Source of the DNA: Planctomycetales bacterium ZRK34
GTDB lineage: Bacteria > Planctomycetota > Phycisphaerae > Phycisphaerales > Zrk34
Length of the DNA stretch: 64,000 nucleotides
Direction: 5' to 3'
Assembly: GCA_014873095.1 (NCBI GenBank)
Contig: CP050848.1
Coordinates: forward strand, 1,426,001 to 1,490,000
Translations under genes and position numbers: made by a program
The notes under the pieces: model-generated
What the model was told of the DNA's origin: nothing
The model's database searches: none
What the model saw: only the letters and a program-made list of their open reading frames with translations
Part shown: positions 17,498 to 26,374 of the stretch, piece by piece
Position numbering within the stretch: position 1 is the first letter of the stretch
Layout of the letters: every line of letters starts with the position of its first letter

Positions 17498-19015
17498 ATG
17501 CGCGTCAACCACACGCTCAGCCCCCTGCTCATTTGCGTACTGCTGATCAGCCCCGCCCTCGCCGAAGTCAGCCTCACCGTTTACAGCTCCGCCGACCCGG
17601 CTGGGTTCGATCCGCAGCAGTTCATCGCCCAACAGCGCCGCGGCTACAACCCGAACTACGTGCAGCAGGTGCCGGGCTTCGGGGTCGTACGCGATGTGCG
17701 CTCGATCGACTTGAAGCAGGGTACAAGCACACTCAGCTTCACCGATGTTGCTGAATTTATCGATCCCACGACGGTGAGCTTCACCGACATGACCGCGCCC
17801 GACGCCACCAGCGTGCTCGAGCAGCAGTTTCTCTTCGACCTGGTCAGTCCCGAAAAACTGCTGGAAAAATACATCGACCAGCAGATCACCGTCCGCCTGC
17901 CGATGGGCGACGGACCGGTGGAAACCGTCACGGGCAAGCTGCTGTCGTCCAACCAGGGTCAACTCGTGCTGCAGACGGGCAACGGCCTGCGGATGTTTTC
18001 ACGCGGGCAGGGGCAGGTGCAACTCGGCGAAGTGCCCGGCGGGCTGATCACCAAACCCACGCTCCAGTGGCTGATCAACTCCAAGCGCCCCGGCAAGCGC
18101 ACGATCCGCACCGCCTACCAGACCGCGGGACTCACCTGGAAGGCCGATTACAATCTCGTCGTTAATGCCGACGACACCGCCGCCTCGCTCGGGGCATGGG
18201 TCACGCTGATCAACCTCTCCGGCGCCAGCTACCCGGACGCGCAACTCAAGCTCATCGCCGGCGACGTGCAGCGTGTTCAGAATCAGCCGCGCCCGATGCA
18301 GATGGCCTATGCACGCAAGGCCGCGATGGAAGCCGACGCGGCGGGATTCGAGGAAAAGTCGTTCTACGAGTATCACCTGTACACGCTGCCGCGTAAGACG
18401 ACCATCGCGCAGAACACCACGCAACAGATCGCACTGTTTCCGACCGTGGACGATGTGAAGATCGAGAAGGTGCTCGCCTACGACGGCCAGCCGCAGTCGC
18501 AGTACTGGAACTGGGGCAACCCGCAAACCAACAAGGCCCTGGGCAACGACTCCAACAAAAAAGTCGAGGTCTATCTGCGATTTGAAAACAAGGAAAACAA
18601 CCACCTCGGCATCCCCATGCCGCGCGGCAAGGTGCGCGTCTACAAGCAGGACCCCGCTGACAAAACACTCGAATTCGTCGGCGAAGATCTCATCGACCAC
18701 ACCCCAAAGAATCAGACCGTGATGATCAAGACCGGCAACGCCTTCGACGTCACCGGCCAGCGCACGCAGACTGACTTCACCATCGACAACCGCGCCCACC
18801 GCATGACCGAGTCGTTCAAGATCGAACTGTCCAATGCAAAGGACCAACCCGTGAAGGTGGTCATCGTGGAGCGGCTGTACCGCTGGACGAACTGGGAAAT
18901 CACCCGGGAAACCGACGACCACAAGAAGATCGACGCCCGCACGATGCACTACGAAATGACCGTTCCCGCCGAGGGCAAGAAGACGGTCGAATACACCGTG
19001 CTTTACACGTGGTGA
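17498..19015 (+). CDS. DUF4139 domain protein, secreted
   Basis: 505 residues from ATG 17498, preceded by GGAG eight bases upstream; the frame opens at 17459. A signal peptide (ending SPALAEVSL) is followed by a mostly beta-rich chain. The C-terminal half has the DUF4139 pattern: RTAYQTAGLTWKADYNLVV, LINLSGASYPDAQLKLIAGDV and VEVYLRFENKENNHLGIPMPRGKVRVY, ending VEYTVLYTW. DUF4139 proteins are widespread, extracytoplasmic and of unknown function. The stop at 19013-19015 abuts the stop of the convergent beta-helix gene with no spacer. Confidence 0.88.
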   Translation: MRVNHTLSPLLICVLLISPALAEVSLTVYSSADPAGFDPQQFIAQQRRGYNPNYVQQVPGFGVVRDVRSIDLKQGTSTLSFTDVAEFIDPTTVSFTDMTAPDATSVLEQQFLFDLVSPEKLLEKYIDQQITVRLPMGDGPVETVTGKLLSSNQGQLVLQTGNGLRMFSRGQGQVQLGEVPGGLITKPTLQWLINSKRPGKRTIRTAYQTAGLTWKADYNLVVNADDTAASLGAWVTLINLSGASYPDAQLKLIAGDVQRVQNQPRPMQMAYARKAAMEADAAGFEEKSFYEYHLYTLPRKTTIAQNTTQQIALFPTVDDVKIEKVLAYDGQPQSQYWNWGNPQTNKALGNDSNKKVEVYLRFENKENNHLGIPMPRGKVRVYKQDPADKTLEFVGEDLIDHTPKNQTVMIKTGNAFDVTGQRTQTDFTIDNRAHRMTESFKIELSNAKDQPVKVVIVERLYRWTNWEITRETDDHKKIDARTMHYEMTVPAEGKKTVEYTVLYTW

Positions 19016-20365
19016 TTATTCGGCGTGGTAGCCCTTGGCTTTGCCGTAGCGTTTGGAGTTGTACGCCCCGGCCGGCTCGCCGAGCCAGTCGGGCGACGGG
19101 GCCTCGAACTGGGGGGCGTCCGTGGCGACGTCGACGGGGTCGTACTTGGCGCCATGGTTGACGAGCACGGGCGACTCGTGCTGTGATGTCACGATGCAGT
19201 TGCGCAGCGTGAGATTGCCGCCGGGCGCGTGATCGTCGACTTGGATCGCGGTGCTCTCGCCGCCGACGAAGGTGCTCATCTCCACTTCGACCGTGCCGGT
19301 CACCCACAGCGCCAGCGAATTGCTGTTGCCGCCGCGCTTGACGGGGTTCACGCTCAGGCAGTCGGTCAGTCGGGTCGGCTGGTCAGCGCCGCCGTGGCTG
19401 TTCCAGATGCGGATATTCCGTTTATTGCCGACTGAAACGCAGCGCTCCATCACGCTGGCGAGCGATTTGTTGTCCCACCCGCCGTCGGTGTTGTTGTACG
19501 CGGCGCAGTCGTAGTAGCTGATGTGGTGAGCCTTGGACTCGGCGGTAAAACCGTCGCCGTTCCAATACTTGTTGTCCGGCCCCTGCCAGAGGTTGTTGCG
19601 CGCGACGCAACGCTCAAAGCGAATGTGATGATTGCTCGATTCAGACTCGATGCAGAACCCGAATGGGAAAGCCTCCGTCTTCCAACCTCCAACGCCGGCG
19701 GTGCAGTCCGCTTCGACGTCGATGATCTGAAGGTTGTCGCACCCGGCCTCGAATCCCATGCCGCGCTTGGCGTATGACTTGATCGTGCAGTGGCGGAAGC
19801 TCGACTCGGAAAGGCCCTCGAGCACCACCCCCTCGCGGACCTGCTCTATGTGAACGTCTTCGATTTCGATGTGGGCGTTCTTACCGCCGTTGGTGATGCC
19901 GCTCATGTATTGGCTGAGGCGGAGGTGGGCGATGCGGACATGTGAAACACCTTCGCCGAGGCTGATGCCGCTGTAGCTGTGGGCGTGGTATTTGACGTTA
20001 TTGACGCTGTACTTGCCGAAGATATGCGGCAGGCCTTCGCCAGTGTCAACGCCTTCGAGGGTGATGGGTAGCTCGGGCGTGCCGCCGCGCGGGATCGAAA
20101 TGGTCTTCGTTGCGCGATGACCAATCAGCCCGTACTCGCCGGAGCCCAGCAGCATGCGATCGCCCGGTTGAATCGACTCGCCCAGCAGAATGACCATGGC
20201 GTGGCGGTCCATGGCGTTGTCCCAGTCGGCGCCGGTTTTGTCACCGACGCCGGCGGGTGTCACGTAGTAGTCCTTCGCCCAGGCTGACGTGGTGGCGACG
20301 ACCATGATCGTCATCGCCGCGGCGAGCATCAGCGTGAGCGTACGTCGTTGGCGGGTCGTGTTCAT
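19016..20365 (-). CDS. Right-handed parallel beta-helix protein (pectate-lyase-like)
   Basis: About 449 residues from ATG 20365, with a signal peptide ending SAWAKD. The chain has the repeating short beta-strand/turn pattern of parallel beta-helices, for example HVRIAHLRLSQYMSGITNG, HIEIEDVHIEQVREGVVLEG, NLQIIDVEADCT and HIRFERCVARNN. This is the polysaccharide-lyase/hydrolase fold (PL1/PL3/PL9, GH28, mannuronan epimerases). A specific catalytic set is not evident. The neighbouring divergent PL11-type lyase makes a pectin-associated role plausible. It ends back-to-back with the DUF4139 gene. Confidence 0.82.
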   Translation of the reverse strand: MNTTRQRRTLTLMLAAAMTIMVVATTSAWAKDYYVTPAGVGDKTGADWDNAMDRHAMVILLGESIQPGDRMLLGSGEYGLIGHRATKTISIPRGGTPELPITLEGVDTGEGLPHIFGKYSVNNVKYHAHSYSGISLGEGVSHVRIAHLRLSQYMSGITNGGKNAHIEIEDVHIEQVREGVVLEGLSESSFRHCTIKSYAKRGMGFEAGCDNLQIIDVEADCTAGVGGWKTEAFPFGFCIESESSNHHIRFERCVARNNLWQGPDNKYWNGDGFTAESKAHHISYYDCAAYNNTDGGWDNKSLASVMERCVSVGNKRNIRIWNSHGGADQPTRLTDCLSVNPVKRGGNSNSLALWVTGTVEVEMSTFVGGESTAIQVDDHAPGGNLTLRNCIVTSQHESPVLVNHGAKYDPVDVATDAPQFEAPSPDWLGEPAGAYNSKRYGKAKGYHAE

Positions 20366-20441
20366 CCCCGCATGGTAGCAGGCTGCTTGCAAGATGTGGA
20401 CACGCATGTACGTTTAGCGGTTATCCCCGATGGAGGCTGCC

Positions 20442-22208
20442 ATGTCATTACGCCAGAGTACCGTTTGCCGCCTGTTCACCGCCCTGCTGCTGACGCTCGC
20501 CGCCGCTTCGTCGGTGAAAGCCCAGTGGCGCGTCGCCGAGAAGCTGGATCGCGGGCTTGTGGTCATGGCGGAAAAGGATCACCGCTACCTGAGTTGGCGG
20601 CTGCTGGAATCCGACCCCGCCGCCGTCGCCTTCGATGTGTATCGTCACGTCGGTGACAAATCCCAGAAACTCAACGCCGAGCCGATCACGAAAACCACCG
20701 ACTTCGTCGACAAGTCCCCCCTGCCGGGCGATGCGGGCGCGACGTATTCGGTCCGCGCGATCGCCGATGGTAAAACGCTCAACGAGTCAGCGAAAGCGCC
20801 GATCACGCCGCGTTACGATGACGATGAACTGCCCCACCTCCGCGTCAAGCTCGACGGCGATCACCTGTTTCAGAAAGTCGGCATCGCCGACCTCGATGGC
20901 GATGGCCGCCTCGACTTCGTGATCAAACAGCCCGAGAAAAACATCGATCCGTGGCATAAGTACTGGTACAAAAGCCCCGACACCTACAAGCTCGAAGCCT
21001 ACACCCTCGACGGCAAAATGCTCTGGCGCTACGACCTGGGCTGGGCCATCGAGCGCGGCATCTGGTACTCGCCCTACATCGTGTTCGACCTCGACGGCGA
21101 CGGCAAAGCCGAAGTCATCGCCAAGACCGGCCAAGGCGATCCGCGCGACTCTGACGGCCGCGTCACGTCCGGCCCCGAATATCTCACCGTCCTCAACGGC
21201 CAGACCGGCAAGCCCATCACGCGCGCCGATTGGCCCGACCGCGCCGACTTCTATGAAATCGGCAAAGACCGCGGGTACAACTACGCCTCGCGCAATCAGA
21301 TCATGGTCGCCTACCTCGATGGCAAGACACCCCACCTCCTCGTCGAACGCGGCACCTACAACCTCATCATCGTCGACGCCTATCGCTTCGACGGTAAAAC
21401 CCTCCAGCATGTCTGGCGGTGGAACAACCGCGACCTCGATCGCAAATTCTGGGGTCAGGGCGCTCACTGGATGCACGCCGCCGACGTCGATGCCGACGGA
21501 TGCGACGAGGTCATCATCGGCTCGGCCGTGCTCGATGAAGACGGCAAAGCCCTCTGGTCCACCGGTCTGGGCCACCCCGACCACAGCTACGTCGGCGATC
21601 TGGACCCCAAACGCCCCGGCCTCGAAATCTACTACGGCATCGAAAGCCGCCAGAAAGAACGCAACGGCATGTGCATGGTCGACGCGGCCACGGGCAAAAT
21701 CCTCTGGGGCTACGAAGGCTTCACCCGCCACGTCCACAGCCAGGGCATGTGCAGCGACATCGACGCGCGCTACCCCGGCTGGGAAGCGTATTCCTGCGAT
21801 ACCGATGCCCAGAAGAAACCCGACTGGGCCCTGATGCACGCCGCCGACGGGACCGTCATCGGCAAAGACAAAACATGGAAGTTCGGCACCCGCGCCGCCT
21901 GGTGGGACGCCGACGCTCAACGCGAGGTCGTCTTCCGCAACCACGTCACCGACTACCCCGATGGTAAAGATCACGGCAGGGTCGAAGGCCGCATCGTCGC
22001 CATCGCGGATGTGGTCGGCGACTGGCGCGAAGAGATCATCTGTTCCATGAATGGCATGATCCGCATCTACACCACCACCGAGCCCGCCGCCGATCGCCGT
22101 GTCACACTGATGCGCGACCCGATCTACCGCATGGACGTCGCCGCCGCCGCCATGGGTTATTACCAGGATCCCTGCCTCAGCCGTGATCTGTCCGCCCTGA
22201 AGCGCTGA
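20442..22208 (+). CDS. Rhamnogalacturonan lyase, PL11 family
   Basis: 588 residues from ATG 20442 (GGAG six bases upstream). A signal peptide ending SSVKA precedes an N-terminal beta-sandwich with FDVYRHVGD and TYSVRAIADGK. The eight-bladed propeller of PL11 follows, with its calcium-binding loops DLDGDGRLDFV, DLDGDGKAEVIAKTGQGD and DVDADGCDEVIIGS. Further family blocks are RDRGYNYASRNQ-type, GAHWMHAADVDADG and HSQGMCSDIDA. The family cleaves the rhamnogalacturonan I backbone by beta-elimination. It should act extracellularly, together with the SGNH esterase and the beta-helix protein nearby. Length is as expected for YesW/YesX-type enzymes. Confidence 0.93.
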   Translation: MSLRQSTVCRLFTALLLTLAAASSVKAQWRVAEKLDRGLVVMAEKDHRYLSWRLLESDPAAVAFDVYRHVGDKSQKLNAEPITKTTDFVDKSPLPGDAGATYSVRAIADGKTLNESAKAPITPRYDDDELPHLRVKLDGDHLFQKVGIADLDGDGRLDFVIKQPEKNIDPWHKYWYKSPDTYKLEAYTLDGKMLWRYDLGWAIERGIWYSPYIVFDLDGDGKAEVIAKTGQGDPRDSDGRVTSGPEYLTVLNGQTGKPITRADWPDRADFYEIGKDRGYNYASRNQIMVAYLDGKTPHLLVERGTYNLIIVDAYRFDGKTLQHVWRWNNRDLDRKFWGQGAHWMHAADVDADGCDEVIIGSAVLDEDGKALWSTGLGHPDHSYVGDLDPKRPGLEIYYGIESRQKERNGMCMVDAATGKILWGYEGFTRHVHSQGMCSDIDARYPGWEAYSCDTDAQKKPDWALMHAADGTVIGKDKTWKFGTRAAWWDADAQREVVFRNHVTDYPDGKDHGRVEGRIVAIADVVGDWREEIICSMNGMIRIYTTTEPAADRRVTLMRDPIYRMDVAAAAMGYYQDPCLSRDLSALKR

Positions 22209-22269
22209 CGCTGGGCCGGCGAGGGCCCGACTTACCAAACGCCTGGCAGGACACAGCCCGCCGTTGTGG

Positions 22270-22275
22270 TATAAT
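22270..22275 (+). promoter_or_regulatory. -10 box of the tRNA-Arg gene
   Basis: A perfect TATAAT lies 18 bases before the tRNA 5' end. The matching -35 region (CAGGAC at 17-base spacing) is poor. Confidence 0.6.
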
Positions 22276-22292
22276 CATCCGTTCCTCATCGA

Positions 22293-22366
22293 GCACCCGT
22301 AGCTCAGTTGGATAGAGCGTTCGCCTCCGGAGCGAAAGGTCGCAGGTTCGAATCCTGCCGGGTGTA
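22293..22366 (+). tRNA. tRNA-Arg (anticodon CCG)
   Basis: 74 bases folding into a full cloverleaf: acceptor GCACCCG/CGGGTGT, D arm GCTCAGTTGGATAGAGC, anticodon stem TTCGC/GCGAA with loop CTCCGGA (anticodon CCG) and T arm GCAGG-TTCGAAT-CCTGC. The first acceptor pair is a G-U wobble. CCA is not encoded. No integrase or direct att repeat is visible beside it. Confidence 0.95.
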
Positions 22367-22406
22367 TTGGGTCGTTTGCCGGTATCCCCCCGTTGCACAA
22401 TCCGCG

Positions 22407-23582
22407 TCAAGTTTTCAGCCCCTTGCGATACTGCTTGAGGGTCTGGCCCGTGGCCTGGCGGAAGATGCGCATCATGTATTCGGGATAACGGAAGCCGGCC
22501 AGTCGGGCGATCTGCTTGATGGGCATGTCCGTGGCGGTCAGCAGTTCCTGAACCCGGGCCAGTCGGATCCGCTGAATCTCCTGGTGCACCGTTCGACCGA
22601 TCGCCTGCTTGAAGCGTGGCTCCAGGGCGGCGCGTGACAGGTGCACCTGCCGCAACACATCCGCCACCTGAATTCCGCGGCACGCCTGATCACGAATAAA
22701 GACGAGCGCCTCGGCCACGTGCGGGTCTTCCGCCGCCACCACGTCTGTCGACTGCCGCGCCACAATCCGCGCCGGCGCGATCAATGCCTCGCGATCGGTG
22801 ATTGTCTTGCCATGCATCATGCGGTCGAGCAACGCCGCGGCTTCGTACCCGATGCGCTGCGGGTTCAGGTCCACGCTCGTCAGACCCGGCAGCGCCAGGT
22901 CGCACAAACACACATCATTGCCGACGCCCGCCACCGCGATCTCATCCGGCACGCGAATGCCCAACCGCCGACAGGCGTCGAGCACCTGCAGGCCGAGGTC
23001 GTCGTTGCACGTCATGATCGCACACGGCCGGTCGATGCGTTTGATCCATCGCTCGATCTGTCGGCACATTTTCTCCCAGCGATCGCCGGTGGTCACCGCT
23101 TTGACATTCAACTGGTGATGCGCGCAGCCGAGTGCTTCGACCAGTTCACGGAAATGCTCCGCCCGTCGGTCCATCGCCTTGTGCGTACCCGGCGGCAGGC
23201 TGACAAACCCGAACCGTCGAAACCCTCGCTGCTGAAAATGCTCGAACACCATCTCCGACACCGCCGCGTCGTCCGGCCCGACCTGCGGCAGCCCCTCGCG
23301 GTGCACCGCGCGACGCAGATCGACCACCGGCACTTTCTTCTCCGTCAGCGCCCGGGCCATGCGGCTCGTGTCGATGCGCGCCAGAATGCCGTCGCCCTTC
23401 CAGGCTTTGAGCCACGTCGGCGGTGAATCGTCGATCCCGCGCGGTGTGAACTCGACGCGCCAGTGCGTGCGTTCCTGGTTGAACCGCGCAATGCCGAGTA
23501 TCAACTCGCGCGCATAGGCCCGCGTCGACTCGATCAACAGCGCCACCCGTCGCTGGCGTGTTTTTTCACGACCGCCCGGCAT
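22407..23582 (-). CDS. XylR-type AraC-family transcriptional regulator
   Basis: 391 residues. The N-terminal two thirds are a LacI/XylR-like periplasmic-binding-protein fold (VALLIESTRAYARELILGIARF; CNDDLGLQVLDACRRLGIRVPDEIAVAGVGND). The C-terminal ~100 residues are an AraC helix-turn-helix pair (VADVLRQVHLSRAALEPRFKQAIGRT and MPIKQIARLAGFRYPEYMMRIFRQATGQTLKQYRKG). This is the architecture of E. coli XylR, which senses xylose and activates xylan/xylose genes. It is divergent from the plus-strand hydrolase cluster, with an AT-rich dyad between them, so it is the likely regulator of that cluster. The ligand is inferred, not shown. Confidence 0.92.
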   Translation of the reverse strand: MPGGREKTRQRRVALLIESTRAYARELILGIARFNQERTHWRVEFTPRGIDDSPPTWLKAWKGDGILARIDTSRMARALTEKKVPVVDLRRAVHREGLPQVGPDDAAVSEMVFEHFQQRGFRRFGFVSLPPGTHKAMDRRAEHFRELVEALGCAHHQLNVKAVTTGDRWEKMCRQIERWIKRIDRPCAIMTCNDDLGLQVLDACRRLGIRVPDEIAVAGVGNDVCLCDLALPGLTSVDLNPQRIGYEAAALLDRMMHGKTITDREALIAPARIVARQSTDVVAAEDPHVAEALVFIRDQACRGIQVADVLRQVHLSRAALEPRFKQAIGRTVHQEIQRIRLARVQELLTATDMPIKQIARLAGFRYPEYMMRIFRQATGQTLKQYRKGLKT

Positions 23583-23620
23583 GTTGCATCATCTCCGAAA
23601 GGCTTGACTGCACCATGATA

Positions 23621-23650
23621 TTGTATAGCAAATATGGCGCATATTATAGC
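23621..23650. promoter_or_regulatory. Candidate operator/promoter dyad upstream of XylR-like gene
   Basis: An AT-rich island in GC-rich surroundings contains the dyad AATATG-gcg-CATATT (23631-23645) flanked by direct repeats of TATAGCA (23624-23630 and 23645-23651). It lies between the regulator (start 23582) and the hydrolase cluster (start 23744). The dyad plus direct repeats fits binding by an AraC-type dimer. TTGACT at 23604 could serve as a -35 element. Confidence 0.55.
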
Positions 23651-23743
23651 ATCTGCGCGACGCCTGATTCTCCGCGATCAGTACAATGAACCTGTCGGCC
23701 GAAGTTCACTGGCCCGAGGCAAAACCTGATTGCGGAGTTCGCC

Positions 23744-25612
23744 ATGTCCAAACACGTGCTGATGGCTGCGGCCTGCCTGCTGATGTCACTGTTGATTGTT
23801 TCACCGAGCCGCGCGGCGGACCCGGCCGGCGGGTTCGAACATTTCATCACGCGCGACGGCGATGTGCTCAAAGACGGCGATCAGGTGTATCGCTTCATCG
23901 GGGTCAACATGCCGGGGCTCAACCTGCCGTACGACTATTTCTACGGCATCGACGAGCGGATGATCCTGCCGACGCCGTGGGAACAGGAAGACGGGTTCAA
24001 GACGATGCAGCGCATGGGTGTGACCTGCGTGCGGACGTGGAACCTGTCGATCGCCGCCCCGGGCGAGAAGAATGCCGAGCGGTTCAAGTGTGTGCTCGGG
24101 CCGGGCCAGTTCAATGAGAAGGCGTTCGTGGCGATGGACCACATGATGGCGCTGGCCAACAAGTACCAGGTCCGCGTGATCTTCTCCCTCACGGCGGACC
24201 ACGGCGACTTTCTCGGCGGCGTCGGTGAATACACCGCTCATCGCGGCAAGCCACGCAAAGCGTTTTTCACCGATCCCCAACTCAAAGACGACTACAAGGC
24301 CACGGTCAAACACGTGCTGACGCGCCGCAACACCGTCACGGGTGTGCGCTATGCGGATGACAAGGCGATCCTCGCGTGGCAGTTTGGCAACGAGATGGAG
24401 CGCACCCGCCCCGGCGAAGAAATCCAACGCGCCTGGCAGGCGGAGATGGCCGCCTACATGAAGTCGCTCGATCCCAATCACCTGGTCGCCTACGGCCGGC
24501 GGTTCTTCCCCGACAAGCCGGACCCGAACATCGACATCGTCGACTACCACTACTACGGCGGCGACTGGCTTCAGAAGATCAAAGATCACCTCGCCAAGAC
24601 CAAAGGCAAGCGGCCCTTCCTCATTGGTGAGTTCGGCCTCGAATCCAACCCGAAGAAAGTCGACGAGTTCCTCGACGCCGTCGTCGATTCCGACGTCGCC
24701 GGCGCGATGATCTGGAGCATGTACTTCCACCACCGCGATGGCGGGTTCTGGCACCACGGCATCATCACGCAGGAAGGCGCCAAGTCATATCACTGGCCCG
24801 GATTCGAAACCGGCGCAAAGGTCCACGAGCGTGAGATCATGCAGTCGATGCGCGAGCACGCCTTCGCCATTCGCGGCATGAAAACCCCGCCGATTCAGGC
24901 CCCTGAAGCGCCGCAGATGCTGCCCTTCGACGACATGGCGCTGTTCTCATGGCGCGGCGCGGCAGGGGCATCTTCGTACATCATCCAGCGAGCCCCAAAG
25001 GCCGCCGGCCCGTGGAACACGATCGCCGAGAACGTCATCGACTCGACGCCCTGCTATCGCCCGCTGTTCGCCGACGCCGCGGCGCGGCCGGGCCAGTCGT
25101 GGTGCTACCGCGTGATCGCCGTGAACACCGGCGGTCGATCCGAACCCTCCAACGTCATCGGCCCTGTGAAGATTCAGCACGCGGTGCTCGCCGACGAGAT
25201 GAAAACCCTCGACCTGGCGGCGGCGCATTCACCGGGGCTCAAGGCTGTCGACAAGGACAACTACCACTTCGCCGAGCACTTCTACCGGGCGGAGGGCAAG
25301 GCCGGCGACTGGCTGACCTACGCAGCGCCGGAAGGGCTGACGCTGAGCACTTTCGACATCAGCGTGTGGAACTGCCCCGAGACGCCCGGGCTTCGCGTGC
25401 TGGTTTCCGCCGATGGTGAAAACTGGCGTGACGTGACGCCCGAGCCGACCGTGCGCCATCTGACCCCGTACTACCCGCACGGCAAGTGGAAAAACATGAA
25501 AGCCAGCGAGCAGCGACTGCAGTCGACGGACATGCCGTCCGGCATGCGTCAGATCAAGCTGCAATGGCCCGCCGATGCGATGCTCGATCGAGTCGAGCTT
25601 TCGTTCCGGTAA
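23744..25612 (+). CDS. Secreted GH5-like glycoside hydrolase
   Basis: 622 residues with signal peptide (ending SPSRAADPAGG) and GGAG six bases before the ATG. The TIM barrel shows clan GH-A features: FIGVNMPGLNL, MGVTCVRTWN, WQFGNEMERT (acid/base Glu after Asn) and FLIGEFGLE (nucleophile Glu). This resembles GH5 mannanase/cellulase-type enzymes. After about residue 390 an FN3-like segment (MALFSWRGAAGASSYIIQRAP) and a beta-sandwich tail follow, probably accessory carbohydrate-binding parts. It is the first gene of the plus-strand cluster and likely controlled from the 23621-23650 region. Substrate (xylan versus mannan) is not decided. Confidence 0.87.
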   Translation: MSKHVLMAAACLLMSLLIVSPSRAADPAGGFEHFITRDGDVLKDGDQVYRFIGVNMPGLNLPYDYFYGIDERMILPTPWEQEDGFKTMQRMGVTCVRTWNLSIAAPGEKNAERFKCVLGPGQFNEKAFVAMDHMMALANKYQVRVIFSLTADHGDFLGGVGEYTAHRGKPRKAFFTDPQLKDDYKATVKHVLTRRNTVTGVRYADDKAILAWQFGNEMERTRPGEEIQRAWQAEMAAYMKSLDPNHLVAYGRRFFPDKPDPNIDIVDYHYYGGDWLQKIKDHLAKTKGKRPFLIGEFGLESNPKKVDEFLDAVVDSDVAGAMIWSMYFHHRDGGFWHHGIITQEGAKSYHWPGFETGAKVHEREIMQSMREHAFAIRGMKTPPIQAPEAPQMLPFDDMALFSWRGAAGASSYIIQRAPKAAGPWNTIAENVIDSTPCYRPLFADAAARPGQSWCYRVIAVNTGGRSEPSNVIGPVKIQHAVLADEMKTLDLAAAHSPGLKAVDKDNYHFAEHFYRAEGKAGDWLTYAAPEGLTLSTFDISVWNCPETPGLRVLVSADGENWRDVTPEPTVRHLTPYYPHGKWKNMKASEQRLQSTDMPSGMRQIKLQWPADAMLDRVELSFR

Positions 25613-25654
25613 ACCCGCCCCAAGACTTCACCACCTACGCGATGGAGATCGCTG

Positions 25655-26374
25655 ATGAGCTACAAGATGCAGACCGACAAACTTCAACTCGAGCGCGACA
25701 CGGTCGAGGAGGTCAAGCTGTCGCAGCCCGAAGAGGAGATCATCGCCCGGTATGAGAAGCTGTACACCGGCGCGGTCAATGATGTGCTGCGTGAGATGTG
25801 CATCCTCAACCAGGCGCTGCCGCCGCAGATCGTGCCGCTGCGCGATGAGATGGTCGTGGCGGGATTCGCCTTCACGATCCGCTCGGCGGCCGACCCGACG
25901 CTCGGGGGCGAACTCGAACTGCGCGTAAAAATGCTCGACGAGCTGCGGCCGAACATGATCTGCGTGTGGAACGCCAACGGCCACGATGTCGCCTCGCACT
26001 GGGGCGGCGTGATGACCCGGGCGTCGATGCACCGCGGCGTGCGCGGGGCGATCATCGACGGCGGCATCCGTGACACGCGCGATATCCTCGAGCAGGGCTT
26101 CCCAATCTGGTACCGCTATCGCACCTCCAACGGGGCCTTGTCGCGGTGCAAGATCACGGCCTACCAGAAGCCGATCGCCATCGAAGGCGTGATCGTCAAA
26201 CCCGGCGACCTGATCCTGGCGGACATCGACGGCGCGCTGGTCATCCCCCGCAAACTGGTGGAGGAGGTGCTCGAGCGGGCCGAGGCCATCGAGCGCAACG
26301 AAGGTGAGATCAAGGAATGGGTCGACGCGGGGCTTCCGGCCAGACAGATTCACGAACGCGGCGGATATTTCTAA
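25655..26374 (+). CDS. RraA-family protein (HMG/CHA aldolase-like)
   Basis: 239 residues, cytoplasmic. The family core is intact: YTGAVNDVLRE near the N-terminus, WGGVMTRASMHRGVRGAIIDGGIRDTRDI with the catalytic/metal pair R139-D140, and VKPGDLILADIDGALVIP. RraA-fold enzymes include the divalent-metal aldolases for 4-hydroxy-4-methyl-2-oxoglutarate and related keto acids; others bind RNase E. The gene ends directly against the ATG of the MFS transporter (TAA then ATG). It is followed by SDR and enolase-superfamily genes, so an aldolase role in uronate or aldonate catabolism is the likely reading. Not RNase E inhibition in this context. Confidence 0.88.
   Translation: MSYKMQTDKLQLERDTVEEVKLSQPEEEIIARYEKLYTGAVNDVLREMCILNQALPPQIVPLRDEMVVAGFAFTIRSAADPTLGGELELRVKMLDELRPNMICVWNANGHDVASHWGGVMTRASMHRGVRGAIIDGGIRDTRDILEQGFPIWYRYRTSNGALSRCKITAYQKPIAIEGVIVKPGDLILADIDGALVIPRKLVEEVLERAEAIERNEGEIKEWVDAGLPARQIHERGGYF

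Noticed and set aside
22293-23743. Genomic island inserted at tRNA-Arg
   Set aside because: No integrase, no direct repeat of the tRNA 3' end and no composition break were seen, so a tRNA-linked island is not supported.
25655-26374. Regulator of RNase E activity (RraA)
   Set aside because: Same fold, but placement in a transporter/dehydrogenase operon favours an aldolase role.
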